From JAJTFW01 sp964534995 (GTDB lineage Bacteria > Bacteroidota > Bacteroidia > AKYH767-A > OLB10): a stretch of 27,900 bases of DNA. Of the stretch, positions 15,984 to 24,999 are shown piece by piece. How positions within the stretch are numbered: the stretch's first letter is position 1; every line of letters starts with the position of its first letter. The notes below the pieces were generated by a model, which did not search any database, was not told where the DNA came from, and worked only from the letters and a program-made list of their open reading frames with translations. A program made the position numbers and the translations under genes. The stretch is from NCBI GenBank assembly GCA_964534995.1, contig CAZHSC010000046.1, positions 1 through 27,900 of the forward strand, in the 5' to 3' direction.

Positions 15984-16691
15984 TTACTGCAAATTAAGGT
16001 TCTGTTCTGCTTCCTTCCATGTATTAACATATAGTTTTATGAACGAGGTTACTTCCTTTCGGCGATATTGCATTATCCATCGTGGGTGAGGGAGCGCTAC
16101 TATGTTATTAAACCAGTTGTTTTCTGAATTTAATTTTGAAAAATACCTTAAATTTTGTCCTTCGCCCAGGCATATAGCCACTTTATGATGTGCCCCCGCC
16201 TGTATCTGCTCCCGCATTGATTTCAAAATGAATGGTCTCGCTCTTTTTTCCAAGATTTTATCGTCATAATAGTTTATGTTTTTTCCATTGGAAACAAAGC
16301 CCAGCGGACATATCGAGGTTAGAAAGAACTTTTTCGAAAACGAAGTCAAATCTCCATAGGCATGAATGGCTTCGTAAATAAATTGTGAACTGAGTTCAGC
16401 TTTCAATGCAAAAGGATGTGGGATGCCTGCTTTCCTGGATAACTCCACCGGATCTGTAAATGGTATCCCTGTAATTCCTGCTCCAAAACGACCGGGATTT
16501 ATCCCGAAAATGAAAATTCTTTGCTTACGGGACCTGTAATACCTGGTGTAAAACTTCCTGACGATATTACGTACATCAGATGAAGAATATGGATTAAGTA
16601 CTGTTATGTTTCCGGGTATATTAAATTCTGGATGGAGTCTGTTTAGAAATCGGATAACCTCTGTGGAGAATAATTTTTCAGTTTGAATCAT
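15984..16691 (-). CDS. SMUG2-type uracil-DNA glycosylase (DUF4918)
   Basis: DNA repair glycosylase (235 aa) that removes uracil and related deaminated bases. GINPGRFGAGITGIPFTDP near residues 62-80 is motif 1 of the SMUG-like uracil-DNA glycosylases, FLTSICPLGF is the central strand region, and ALPHPRWIMQYRR near 203-215 is motif 2, with the conserved His-Pro. The SMUG2 subfamily was described from Pedobacter heparinus, another Bacteroidota member, which fits the phylum. No signal peptide is visible, as expected for a DNA repair enzyme. It is first of a leftward run with the small membrane protein and hutI; a link between repair and histidine breakdown is not obvious. It is divergent from prmA, with about 50 bases shared as upstream region. 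Confidence 0.85.
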   Translation of the reverse strand: MIQTEKLFSTEVIRFLNRLHPEFNIPGNITVLNPYSSSDVRNIVRKFYTRYYRSRKQRIFIFGINPGRFGAGITGIPFTDPVELSRKAGIPHPFALKAELSSQFIYEAIHAYGDLTSFSKKFFLTSICPLGFVSNGKNINYYDDKILEKRARPFILKSMREQIQAGAHHKVAICLGEGQNLRYFSKLNSENNWFNNIVALPHPRWIMQYRRKEVTSFIKLYVNTWKEAEQNLNLQ

Positions 16692-16744
16692 GTTAATAAA
16701 GAATAGCAGCCGGTATCCGGAATAATTTGCAAAAATCTAATTTT

Positions 16745-17590
16745 ATGCCAATGGAATATATCTTACTTGAAATAATTGTTGATCCATTGGATCCTTTTCG
16801 TGAAATGCTCTTGTACCGGCTTTCGGAAGTGAATTTTGACATGTTTGAAGATACATCAACCGGTTTAAAAGCTTATGTTCCTGTTGATAAATATGATATA
16901 AATACAGTCAGGGAGATTCTTGATGAAATAAGACTGTTAGGTGCTGACATTCGTTGCAGGGAAGAGTTAATCCCCTGGAAAAACTGGAATGAGGAGTGGG
17001 AGAGAAATTTTCAACCGGAAGTCGTTGCAGGAAAAATATACATAAGGGCAGATTTTCATCCAATTAATCCGGGATATCCGATTGAAATAATAATACAGCC
17101 CAGGATGGCATTTGGTACAGGTCATCATCCCACCACCGCCCTGGTAATGGAAATGATGTTGCAAATGGATTTCAGACATAAAAGTGTCATTGATATGGGT
17201 TGTGGTACAGGAATACTCGCGATTTTAGCAGTTAAGCAAGGTGCCGGAAGCGTTATTGCCATTGATAATGACCCAAATGCAACCAATAACTGTCGTGAAA
17301 ATTGTAAAAATAATACTGCCGGTCATATTATAGTTATCGAAGGTGACGCCGCAGTGCTGAAGGATAAAAGTTGTGATATTTTTATTGCAAATATTAACAG
17401 AAATATTATTTTGAATGATCTGCCGTTGTATAAAGAATGTATCAAACCCGGAGGTGAATTGCTTACCAGCGGCTATTATCTACAAGACCTACCTATGATC
17501 AAAAATAGAGCAGATGAAATGGGTTTTGGATGCATTGATCATCTCGTTGAAAAGGATTGGTGCTGTGCCAGGTTTCTTAAAAAATACTAA
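16745..17590 (+). CDS. prmA: Ribosomal protein L11 methyltransferase
   Basis: SAM-dependent enzyme that trimethylates ribosomal protein L11. The N-terminal domain (about 1-100) has the substrate-binding alpha/beta fold seen in PrmA, with ELIPWKNWNEEWERNFQP. The catalytic part shows PRMAFGTGHHPTTALVMEMM, then motif I VIDMGCGTGILAILAVKQGA, AIDNDPNA for the SAM ribose, and FIANINRNII, the PrmA form of the NPPY-type motif. From the ATG at 16745 it is 281 aa; ATG at 16751 is equally possible, and a TTG at 16727 would add six unconserved residues. A 7-bp hairpin and 54 bases separate it from the giant gene downstream. Confidence 0.94.
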   Translation: MPMEYILLEIIVDPLDPFREMLLYRLSEVNFDMFEDTSTGLKAYVPVDKYDINTVREILDEIRLLGADIRCREELIPWKNWNEEWERNFQPEVVAGKIYIRADFHPINPGYPIEIIIQPRMAFGTGHHPTTALVMEMMLQMDFRHKSVIDMGCGTGILAILAVKQGAGSVIAIDNDPNATNNCRENCKNNTAGHIIVIEGDAAVLKDKSCDIFIANINRNIILNDLPLYKECIKPGGELLTSGYYLQDLPMIKNRADEMGFGCIDHLVEKDWCCARFLKKY

Positions 17591-17601
17591 TAATTGATTT
17601 G

Positions 17602-17622
17602 TTGCTATCTCTACAATAGCAA
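17602..17622 (+). other. Small hairpin between prmA and the 1481-aa gene
   Basis: TTGCTAT (17602-17608) and ATAGCAA (17616-17622) are perfect inverted repeats with a 7-base loop. No T-run follows, so it is not a canonical terminator; it could be an operator or mRNA structure, or chance. Confidence 0.35.
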
Positions 17623-17644
17623 TAAACCTGAATAAATCCCGATT

Positions 17645-20600
17645 ATGAAGAGCAAATTCCATATAAAAATAATAATGCTGTTGTTAATGACAATGACAAG
17701 TGGACAGGTATCTGCCCAGGCCCCCAAGTCTTTCAGTGCCGATCCGGCACTGTTTTTTAAGGAGTTGAAGGGCTATATGGAATTAACGAATAAAAAGGAA
17801 ACGGAGAAAGTCATGGATGCATTTGAGGAGATTTGGTTGGAGGAGCCCAGGTTTACAGCGGAGCAACAACGAAACGTGATTTCTACGGCCAATAATATGT
17901 TAAAGAAGCGCATGAAACCCTATCCGGATTTCAGCAATTATGTAGCCGCATTGATGGCTTTCAGCGCATCCGGGAGAGATAATCAGGTTTTTATTAACTG
18001 GCATAATAGTCTTGAAAAAATGTTGACAGGTTCTTCCAAACGTTACAGCGAGTATATTGAAAATGTAGCAGGACTTTTTACAGCCAATATTCTGTTTGAA
18101 TCCGGCTCAACTAAATGGGTAGCGGGTACCGGTGATTATATATTTGAGTTTGACTCCGTACCGAGGATCAGTTTTCCTGCGATGGATCTGATATGTTACG
18201 CAAAAGGCGACAGCAGTGTGGTTTCCGGAATTAAAGGGTATTATTATCCGCTCACTAAAACATTTGAGGGAAAAGGTGGAAAACTGTACTGGTCCAGGGC
18301 CGGTTTGCCTGCTACCGCGGTGTACGCTGATTTAATCAGTACCAGTATTTTACTTACCGGTTCGGAATGGGGTACTGACAGTGCTGTATTTTATAATAAG
18401 CAATTTTTTAAAGAGGGATTGAGGGGCCGGGTTACCGATAAGATACTTGCGAATACAACCCCCGAATCTGCTACCTATCCCAGATTCATGTCGTATAACC
18501 TGCAATTGGGTATAAAGGAAATTATCAAGGATGCCGACTACCTGGGTGGATTTGCACAGCATGGAAGCAAAATGATCGGGGCTGGAACCACGGCGCAAAA
18601 GGCTACACTTACCTTTAAAAGAGATAAAAAGCCGTTTCTCATTGTTTCCTCCAGAAGTTTTGTGGTAAGGCCGGAAAGGATCAGTTCGGATAATGCATCC
18701 TTTATCTGTTATTTCAACGGGGACTCCATTTTTCACCCTTCATTGGAAATGAAGTATATCAGCAAAGACCGTGAACTTAGTTTGATACGTTCATCCAATT
18801 CCGGCATCAGCATGCCTTTTTTTAATTCATTTCATCAGATGGATATGTATGTAGATGCCATTTACTGGAAGATCGATGATCCCTTAATGGAATTGAAAAT
18901 GCTGTCGGGTCAGGGCGAAAGTAAAATGCTGCTGGAGTCGTATAATCTATACACTGATGAGCGCTATCAGAAATTGCAGGGTATATCAGATGTAAGTCCT
19001 TTGTATACTCTGAAACAGTATGCGGAGAAGAACAGCAGGTATATTAATTCGGTTGATTTTGCAAAGTACTTGCGGGCCAGCGAGCAGCAAGCCAGGTCCC
19101 TGCTTATATTTCTTGCCAACAAAGGATTTGTCAGTTATGATTTTGAAGAGGACATGGCAACGATAAATGATAAACTATATTATTATCTCGCTGCCAGGAG
19201 CAATAAAACTGATTATGATAAAATAGAAATTGAATCGGTAATTTCAGCAAAGGCGAATGCTAAACTCAACCTTATGAACTTCGAGATGGATATGCAGGGT
19301 GTGGGCAGGGTGTTGCTGAGTGATTCACAGCAGGTATGGATAGCCCCGGTAAACCAGGAAATGCGTTTGCTGAAAAACCGTGATATTGAGTTTAACGGGC
19401 GTGTACATGCGGGTCGAAGTGATTATTATGGTAAGAAATTTAAATTTAATTACGATCAGTTCCGGATTGATCTTGATATGGTGGATTCGATTCGTTTAAA
19501 AGTGGTGTCGGATACTGAAATGGATGAAAACGGAATGCCCAAATTGATTCCATTGAAAAGCACATTGCAGAATGTTACGGGTAAAATTTACATCGATAGT
19601 CTGAATAATAAATCAAGCAGGAAAAGTTATCCCTCCTACCCTGTTTTTGTCAGCGATAAGGAAGCATTTGTATATTACGATCATCCATCCATTTATAACG
19701 GGGTTTATGCCCGTGATAAATTTTATTTTAAAATGGATCCTTTTACTATTGACTCACTGGATAACTTCTCGGCCGGCGGACTTAAATTCCAGGGCAATTT
19801 CGAATCAGGCGGTATCTTTCCAACAATTGCCGAAACCGCAATAATTCGTCCTGACTATTCTTTTGGATTTGAGCGGGAAAGCCCATCGGAAGGTTATCCG
19901 ATGTATGGTGGAAAGGGAAGATATTATAATCATATCGATTTGAGTTATCAAGGCCTCGTAGGAGATGGTAAAATTGAATACCTGAGTTCCTCTTCGGAAT
20001 CAAAGGCGATTGTGTTTTTCCCCGACTCAACAAACATGAATCAATCGCAATGGGAGTTGAGAAAGGATATCATCGCAGGGGTTGGGTTCCCCCAGGCTAA
20101 CGGATCGAATACTTACATTAACTGGCGTCCCAGGGAAGATCGAATGTATGTTTATAAAAAATCTTCCAACCTGGAGGTATATGATAAAAGTGTTAGTGTT
20201 AACGGTAACCTTGTCCTCTCTTCTAAGGGACTTGGCGGAAACGGAGATGCCTTTTTCCTTGAATCAGAACTCGCCTCAAAGGATTTTTGGTTTAAACAGG
20301 ATGCCTATGGAGCCGATACTTCCGATTTTAAACTGAAGTCGGATGATGCCAGTGTTCTGGCCATACAAACAAGGAATGTAAAGTCCCGTATAGACTTGGT
20401 TAAACGCTTTGGTGATTTTATTTCCAACGGCAAAGGATCTTTTGTAAGCTTCCCGCTCAACCAGTATATCTGTTTTATTGCTCAGTTCAAATGGTTTATT
20501 GACAAACAAGAGGTTGAATTTGGTGAGGATTATAAGGACAATACAAAGCTTAACATTGAGGGTTCTGATTTCGTTTCCATAAATCCTTATCAGGATTCTT

Positions 20601-22090
20601 TAAGATGGAACGCCGGACTGGCAAGGTATAGTTTGATTGATTACCTGATAAAAGCACGGAAAGTCAAGGAAATACTTGTTGCTGACGCATCGGTCTTACC
20701 CAATGATACAGCTACCATCGTGATAGAAAGGAATGCAGTAATGCGACCGCTTCTCAATGCAAAAATAATCGCGAATACTACAACCAGGTATCATACAATA
20801 ACCGAATCAACAGTTTCTGTTACCGGACGTAAAAGTTATACAGCCTCAGGTAAGTATGCCTATACGGATCAGGCCGGCACAAGACATTTAATTCAACTGG
20901 ACAGGGTGGCTATTGATACCTCCCTGCAAACCTATGCTAACGGAGTAATTCCCGACAGCAGTAATTTTTTGTTGAGTACAAATATTCAATATAAGGGAAA
21001 AGTGAATATCAATGCGGCCAATCCGTTGTTGAATTTTGATGGATTTGCAAGGGTAAACCACCAGTGCACTGAAAAACTGCCGGCTAACTGGTTTGGATTC
21101 CGGAGTGATATCGATCCCAAAGGCGTGAATATTCCTGTTAGTGCATCGAAAAATGAAAATTATGAAAAACTGACCGTTGGAATATCACTTTCGACCGACA
21201 GCACCGGATTCTACCCTTCTTTTATTTCGGCAAAAAAGAAAAGTACAGACGCCGACCTGATTACTGCTGAAGGTGTGCTGGCTTATGATGCAAAAGCTAA
21301 AGTGTATAAAGTTGCTCCGGCAGAGAAAATTAAATCGGTTGATGCGCCCGGAAATATGGTTCAGTTAAATGATGCAAACTGTGTGGTATATGGTGAAGGG
21401 AAATTAAATCTTGCTGCTGATTTCGGCCAGTTTAAAATGTTGGTGGTTGGAAATGTATCCAATAATACCAACAATGACTCCACACAATTTGATATTATGC
21501 TTGGTTTGGATTTTATGTTCAACAACGATGCACTCAAAAGTATGGTAGAACTCATCACTGGCAATCCTACTCTTCCCCCTACAATCGACACGCGCACCAC
21601 ATGGGTAAGGGGTATGAAGGAAATTTTGGGAGTTGAGAAAGCGGATAAAATGATTTCGGAATTCAGCCTGTATGGTGCTCCCAAGCGATTGCCCACCGAA
21701 CTTCAACAGACGCTGTTTCTGTCTGATTTGAAATTGTACTGGGATATGCAAACCCAATCCTTTAAATCAAAAGGCCCCATCGGTGTTGGATTCATTGGTA
21801 AAGAAACGATCGGCCGTATGTTAAAAGGATATTTTGAGATCCAGCGAAAGAGAGGAGGTGAAGTATTTAACCTGTATCTTGAATCAGATAATGCTACCTG
21901 GTGGTATTTCAATTATTCTCGAGGGATCATGCAAGCCATTTCATCTGACAGTAAATTCAACGATGCTATTAATGGAATGAAACCTGAAAAGCGGGTGGCG
22001 GAATCAAAGGGAGATACGCCTCCTTATGAATTTATGCTGAGTACCGATCGTAAAAAGGCAGAATTTGTCAAGAAGTTTCTGGCTCAGTAA
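17645..22090 (+). CDS. Very large exported protein of unknown function, 1481 aa
   Basis: I do not recognise a named family. The N-terminus is a clear signal peptide (basic start, hydrophobic IIMLLLMTMTSGQ, cleavage near VSAQA at 25-26), so it acts beyond the inner membrane. Residues 30-150 look helical, with a pattern that may be repeat-like. From about 180 the sequence is mostly short beta-strand alternation with Gly, Ser and Asp turns. Residues 450-507 form a helix-rich island resembling a winged helix. From about 560 to 1330 many segments such as GLVGDGKIEYL, GLGGNGDAFFL and YGEGKLNL recall the stacked beta sheets of LptA/OstA- or AsmA-like envelope proteins. It has no beta-barrel end, no LysM, SPOR or OmpA domain, no T9SS sorting tail and no lipobox. 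It lies between prmA and plsY, with normal base composition. A periplasmic or outer-membrane scaffold or lipid-transfer role is inferred weakly. Confidence 0.85.
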   Translation: MKSKFHIKIIMLLLMTMTSGQVSAQAPKSFSADPALFFKELKGYMELTNKKETEKVMDAFEEIWLEEPRFTAEQQRNVISTANNMLKKRMKPYPDFSNYVAALMAFSASGRDNQVFINWHNSLEKMLTGSSKRYSEYIENVAGLFTANILFESGSTKWVAGTGDYIFEFDSVPRISFPAMDLICYAKGDSSVVSGIKGYYYPLTKTFEGKGGKLYWSRAGLPATAVYADLISTSILLTGSEWGTDSAVFYNKQFFKEGLRGRVTDKILANTTPESATYPRFMSYNLQLGIKEIIKDADYLGGFAQHGSKMIGAGTTAQKATLTFKRDKKPFLIVSSRSFVVRPERISSDNASFICYFNGDSIFHPSLEMKYISKDRELSLIRSSNSGISMPFFNSFHQMDMYVDAIYWKIDDPLMELKMLSGQGESKMLLESYNLYTDERYQKLQGISDVSPLYTLKQYAEKNSRYINSVDFAKYLRASEQQARSLLIFLANKGFVSYDFEEDMATINDKLYYYLAARSNKTDYDKIEIESVISAKANAKLNLMNFEMDMQGVGRVLLSDSQQVWIAPVNQEMRLLKNRDIEFNGRVHAGRSDYYGKKFKFNYDQFRIDLDMVDSIRLKVVSDTEMDENGMPKLIPLKSTLQNVTGKIYIDSLNNKSSRKSYPSYPVFVSDKEAFVYYDHPSIYNGVYARDKFYFKMDPFTIDSLDNFSAGGLKFQGNFESGGIFPTIAETAIIRPDYSFGFERESPSEGYPMYGGKGRYYNHIDLSYQGLVGDGKIEYLSSSSESKAIVFFPDSTNMNQSQWELRKDIIAGVGFPQANGSNTYINWRPREDRMYVYKKSSNLEVYDKSVSVNGNLVLSSKGLGGNGDAFFLESELASKDFWFKQDAYGADTSDFKLKSDDASVLAIQTRNVKSRIDLVKRFGDFISNGKGSFVSFPLNQYICFIAQFKWFIDKQEVEFGEDYKDNTKLNIEGSDFVSINPYQDSLRWNAGLARYSLIDYLIKARKVKEILVADASVLPNDTATIVIERNAVMRPLLNAKIIANTTTRYHTITESTVSVTGRKSYTASGKYAYTDQAGTRHLIQLDRVAIDTSLQTYANGVIPDSSNFLLSTNIQYKGKVNINAANPLLNFDGFARVNHQCTEKLPANWFGFRSDIDPKGVNIPVSASKNENYEKLTVGISLSTDSTGFYPSFISAKKKSTDADLITAEGVLAYDAKAKVYKVAPAEKIKSVDAPGNMVQLNDANCVVYGEGKLNLAADFGQFKMLVVGNVSNNTNNDSTQFDIMLGLDFMFNNDALKSMVELITGNPTLPPTIDTRTTWVRGMKEILGVEKADKMISEFSLYGAPKRLPTELQQTLFLSDLKLYWDMQTQSFKSKGPIGVGFIGKETIGRMLKGYFEIQRKRGGEVFNLYLESDNATWWYFNYSRGIMQAISSDSKFNDAINGMKPEKRVAESKGDTPPYEFMLSTDRKKAEFVKKFLAQ

Positions 22091-22183
22091 AAGAAGCTTG
22101 TATAAGTTTTTGATTAGCAATAATATGTGTGAAAGGTCATCTGCAATAAAATCGGGTAAAACTATTGCTTTCCAATTATGTAA

Positions 22184-22191
22184 TATCTTTG
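22184..22191 (+). promoter_or_regulatory. -7 promoter box of plsY
   Basis: TATCTTTG matches TAnnTTTG exactly and ends six bases before the ATG at 22198. A TTG at 22165-22167, 16 bases upstream, may act as the -33 element. It implies a very short or absent mRNA leader. Confidence 0.6.
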
Positions 22192-22197
22192 CACAGC

Positions 22198-22836
22198 ATG
22201 TTCAGTTTTAGCAACCTTAGTTTATTGCTTATTGCCTACATGATGGGTTCAATTCCATCGGCTGTTTGGATTGGCCGTATTTTTTATGGAATTGATATTA
22301 GGGAGTACGGTAGTGGCAATGCCGGAGCTACCAATACTTTCAGGGTGCTGGGAAAAAAAGCCGGGTTACCCGTGTTGATTCTCGATATTTTAAAAGGATT
22401 TTTTGCCGTAAAGCTTGCCTGGATGACCGGAAGATATCTGCCAGGTACACAGCAATTTATTAATCTTGAACTGAGTCTCGGTATGGCCTCTCTACTGGGT
22501 CATATTTTTCCCTTATTTGCAGGTTTCAGAGGCGGGAAAGGCGTGGCAACCTTATTGGGTATTTTATGTGCCATTCACAGTGGTGCCGCGTTAATTTGCG
22601 TTGGAGTCTTTTTAATAACATTTATGCTGAGTCATTATGTTTCATTGAGTTCGATGATGTCTGCACTCGCTTTTCCGGTGTCTATTATGTTTATTTTTCA
22701 TGAAACCATGCCTGGTCTTAATATCTTTTCCATGTTTGTATGCATACTGGTATTTATTACCCATCAAAAGAACATTGAAAGATTGTTGAAACGGGAAGAG
22801 AACAAGGTGTTTTTGTACAGGCGAAAGATCGGCTAA
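22198..22836 (+). CDS. plsY: Acyl-phosphate glycerol-3-phosphate acyltransferase
   Basis: Inner-membrane enzyme that transfers an acyl group from acyl-phosphate to glycerol-3-phosphate, the first committed step of phospholipid synthesis in the PlsX/PlsY route. At 212 aa it has the three conserved cytosolic motifs: GSIPSAVWIGR with YGSGNAGATNTFRVLGKKAG (motif 1), GHIFPLFAGFRGGKGVATLLG (motif 2) and SHYVSLSSMMSA with the C-terminal THQKNIERLL (motif 3). Several hydrophobic helices separate them. The start at 22198 is chosen because an upstream TTG at 22165 would place a perfect -7 box inside the gene. It has its own promoter, so it is not simply part of an operon with the giant gene. Confidence 0.95.
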   Translation: MFSFSNLSLLLIAYMMGSIPSAVWIGRIFYGIDIREYGSGNAGATNTFRVLGKKAGLPVLILDILKGFFAVKLAWMTGRYLPGTQQFINLELSLGMASLLGHIFPLFAGFRGGKGVATLLGILCAIHSGAALICVGVFLITFMLSHYVSLSSMMSALAFPVSIMFIFHETMPGLNIFSMFVCILVFITHQKNIERLLKREENKVFLYRRKIG

Positions 22837-23032
22837 CCCTTTTTAATACATTGTAATTCAATCATTTTGATGCTTTTGGGAAAGCATATTATTGCTTGTT
22901 TTTATTTTTTATAACAGAAATTATGTAAGATTTCATTGTTTTTAATCCCGGTTTTTCTTTAAAATTTCATGGCTTTTGTAACAGCAAATTCGATTTGGGC
23001 GTATATAGTCCGAGTTAAAATCAAACCGGATA
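22837..23032. other. AT-rich intergenic region before the PorE-like gene
   Basis: No gene is visible in these 196 bases. It presumably carries the promoter of the gene starting at 23033, but I find no clear TAnnTTTG box; TTTGGGCGTATATAGT near 22996-23011 is the only promoter-like stretch. Confidence 0.4.
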
Positions 23033-24931
23033 ATGAAAAAAAGTTTAACAAGCGCTGTGGTATCAATAATGATATTATTGAGTACAATTGGAACGATGCA
23101 TGCCGGAGGTGTTTCTGAGCATCAAAGGGCTAAAACTGCAGAAAAATATTTTTTAGCCAAACAATACGAAAAGGCGGCTCCACTCTATGCGCAGTTGGTG
23201 AGTTCGAATCCTAAAAATTTTAAGTATAACTATTATTACGGAATCTGCATGCTAATTATTGGAAAGGATAAGAATCAGGCGATGCCGTATCTTGAGATGG
23301 CGATACAGCACCCAAAGACTCCGGAGGAGATATACTATTATATAGGCAGAGGTCTCCATTATACCTATCGTTTTGATGAAGCCATTAGGGCTTTTACTGA
23401 ATTTAATCAAATCATTGGTGTTAAGAACGCGGGCAAATGGGGTACGCCTCAATTAATGGAAATGTGTAATAACGCCAAACAATATTTGGATACAACAAAA
23501 CTTTCCTCAGTCACTGAGAAAAATGAAAGTCAGGCAAATGAATTTTATAATAAATATGCATTTAATAACCCCAACGGTAAATTATTAAGTATGCCGGATG
23601 AGATTATTAAAAATTCGAATAGTCAAAAGGATGAAAGGCCAACCATTTTTCTAAGTGCCAATGGCCAGGTAATGTATTATAGCGCTATCAGTCAGGAAAC
23701 AGGAAGCAGGGACATTTACAGGGTTGAAAAGGATTTGGAGGGTAACTGGACGGAGCCCCGTTGTCTTGACCGCATGGTTAACAGTACACAGGATGAGTTA
23801 TTTCCTACCTGTAACAGTGATGGACGGATATTATATTTCAGTTCACGTGGGCATTCATCAACGGGTGGCTTCGATTTGTTTAAGTGTTATTACAATACTG
23901 TGAGTAAAACATGGACAAAACCTGAAAACATGGGCAGTCCCTACAATTCACCGGATGACGATTTCTGTTTTGTTGCTTCTACACAGGAACAAACTGCATA
24001 TTTCACCAGTCAGCGTGAAACAGGTCCCGGAACATTTACCGTGTATAAAGTACCTTATTCAAACACTGAAGAATTACCGATAGCAATTAATGGAAAATTT
24101 AACTGCGTGGATCAACCAAACCTAAAATCCATACATCTTATTATCACACGCGATAGTGAAACGAATATTATTGCCGATATGATGACGGATTCTGTTACCG
24201 GAGCCTATGTGGTAGAATTACCGGGTCCGGGTACCTACTCTTTTAAAATCGAGGCAAGCGGTTACCAGACACATACGGAAGAAATCAGATTTGGCGAGTT
24301 CAGTGACAGAATTTATGTACAGGATATTTTCCTTAGTAAAAGTTTAAATGGTGTAGAAGACATGGCTGTTTCCAACAGGAGGTTAACAGAGTCGGGGCTC
24401 ATTGATGAGTCATTAATGGTTTCAATGAATGAAGAAGAGGAAGGTTCAAATCCAGCTGTCTTTTCTGCGGCACAAATGGCTGCCATGAAAGCAAGCGGAC
24501 TAAATCCTGAAATAAATGCAAATAATGCAGGCCATAAATTAAATGGAGGAAGCGATCATACAACTAGCAACGATACAGATAAGAATACCATCTTGCAGGA
24601 TAAAACCAGCACTGTCGACGGAAGGAGCATTCTCTTTAAAGTTCAGATTGGGGCGTTCCGGAAAAATACCAAGGAAATTGTTCAGAAAAGACTGGAGAAG
24701 AAAACCGATAAAACCATGCTGACAAGCTATGATGATCTTACCTGGCTGCGTTTCTTTATCGGCGCTGAATCAAACTATAAGTCTGCAAAAAATTTAAGGG
24801 AAACATTGATTCAGGCTGGTTTCTCCGATGCATTTATTGTGGCATTTAACCAGGCCCGGCCCATGAAACTTTCTGAAGCAATTAAAACCACAAAACTTAC
24901 GTCAGCAGTGGCCTCAGATACAAATGATTGA
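23033..24931 (+). CDS. PorE-like TPR-PD40 protein with C-terminal SPOR domain
   Basis: Exported 632-aa envelope protein. A signal peptide (hydrophobic core about 8-20, cleavage near MHAGG) is followed by TPR-like helices (about 28-150; AEKYFLAKQYEKAAPLYAQL), a WD40-like PD40 beta-propeller part (about 200-340; PTIFLSANGQVMYYS, DELFPTCNSDGRILYFSS, DDDFCFVAS), a carboxypeptidase-regulatory-like domain (about 350-435), a polar linker, and a C-terminal SPOR domain (about 536-612; SILFKVQIGAFRKNTKE, TWLRFFIGAESNYKSAKNLRETL). The first three domains match PorE of the type IX secretion system and related proteins, but PorE ends in an OmpA-type peptidoglycan-binding domain. A SPOR domain binds denuded glycan strands, usually at division sites. 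No other T9SS gene is near. A terminator follows directly. Confidence 0.87.
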   Translation: MKKSLTSAVVSIMILLSTIGTMHAGGVSEHQRAKTAEKYFLAKQYEKAAPLYAQLVSSNPKNFKYNYYYGICMLIIGKDKNQAMPYLEMAIQHPKTPEEIYYYIGRGLHYTYRFDEAIRAFTEFNQIIGVKNAGKWGTPQLMEMCNNAKQYLDTTKLSSVTEKNESQANEFYNKYAFNNPNGKLLSMPDEIIKNSNSQKDERPTIFLSANGQVMYYSAISQETGSRDIYRVEKDLEGNWTEPRCLDRMVNSTQDELFPTCNSDGRILYFSSRGHSSTGGFDLFKCYYNTVSKTWTKPENMGSPYNSPDDDFCFVASTQEQTAYFTSQRETGPGTFTVYKVPYSNTEELPIAINGKFNCVDQPNLKSIHLIITRDSETNIIADMMTDSVTGAYVVELPGPGTYSFKIEASGYQTHTEEIRFGEFSDRIYVQDIFLSKSLNGVEDMAVSNRRLTESGLIDESLMVSMNEEEEGSNPAVFSAAQMAAMKASGLNPEINANNAGHKLNGGSDHTTSNDTDKNTILQDKTSTVDGRSILFKVQIGAFRKNTKEIVQKRLEKKTDKTMLTSYDDLTWLRFFIGAESNYKSAKNLRETLIQAGFSDAFIVAFNQARPMKLSEAIKTTKLTSAVASDTND

Positions 24932-24946
24932 TAATTAGTAACATGT

Positions 24947-24986
24947 AATAAAAAGGGCTTCGAATTTCGGAGCCCTTTTTTATTAC
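24947..24986 (+). terminator. Strong terminator after the PorE-like gene
   Basis: AAAAAGGGCTTCG (24950-24962) pairs with CGGAGCCCTTTTT (24968-24980) with one G-T pair, and TAATA/TATTA flanks extend the symmetry. The A-run before and T-run after could make it work in both directions. Confidence 0.9.
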
Positions 24987-24999
24987 CAGAGATTATTGA

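Noticed and set aside
23202..23211. GTTCGAATCC, identical to a tRNA T-loop
   Set aside because: It lies inside the PorE-like coding sequence, and no acceptor, D or anticodon arm can be formed around it.
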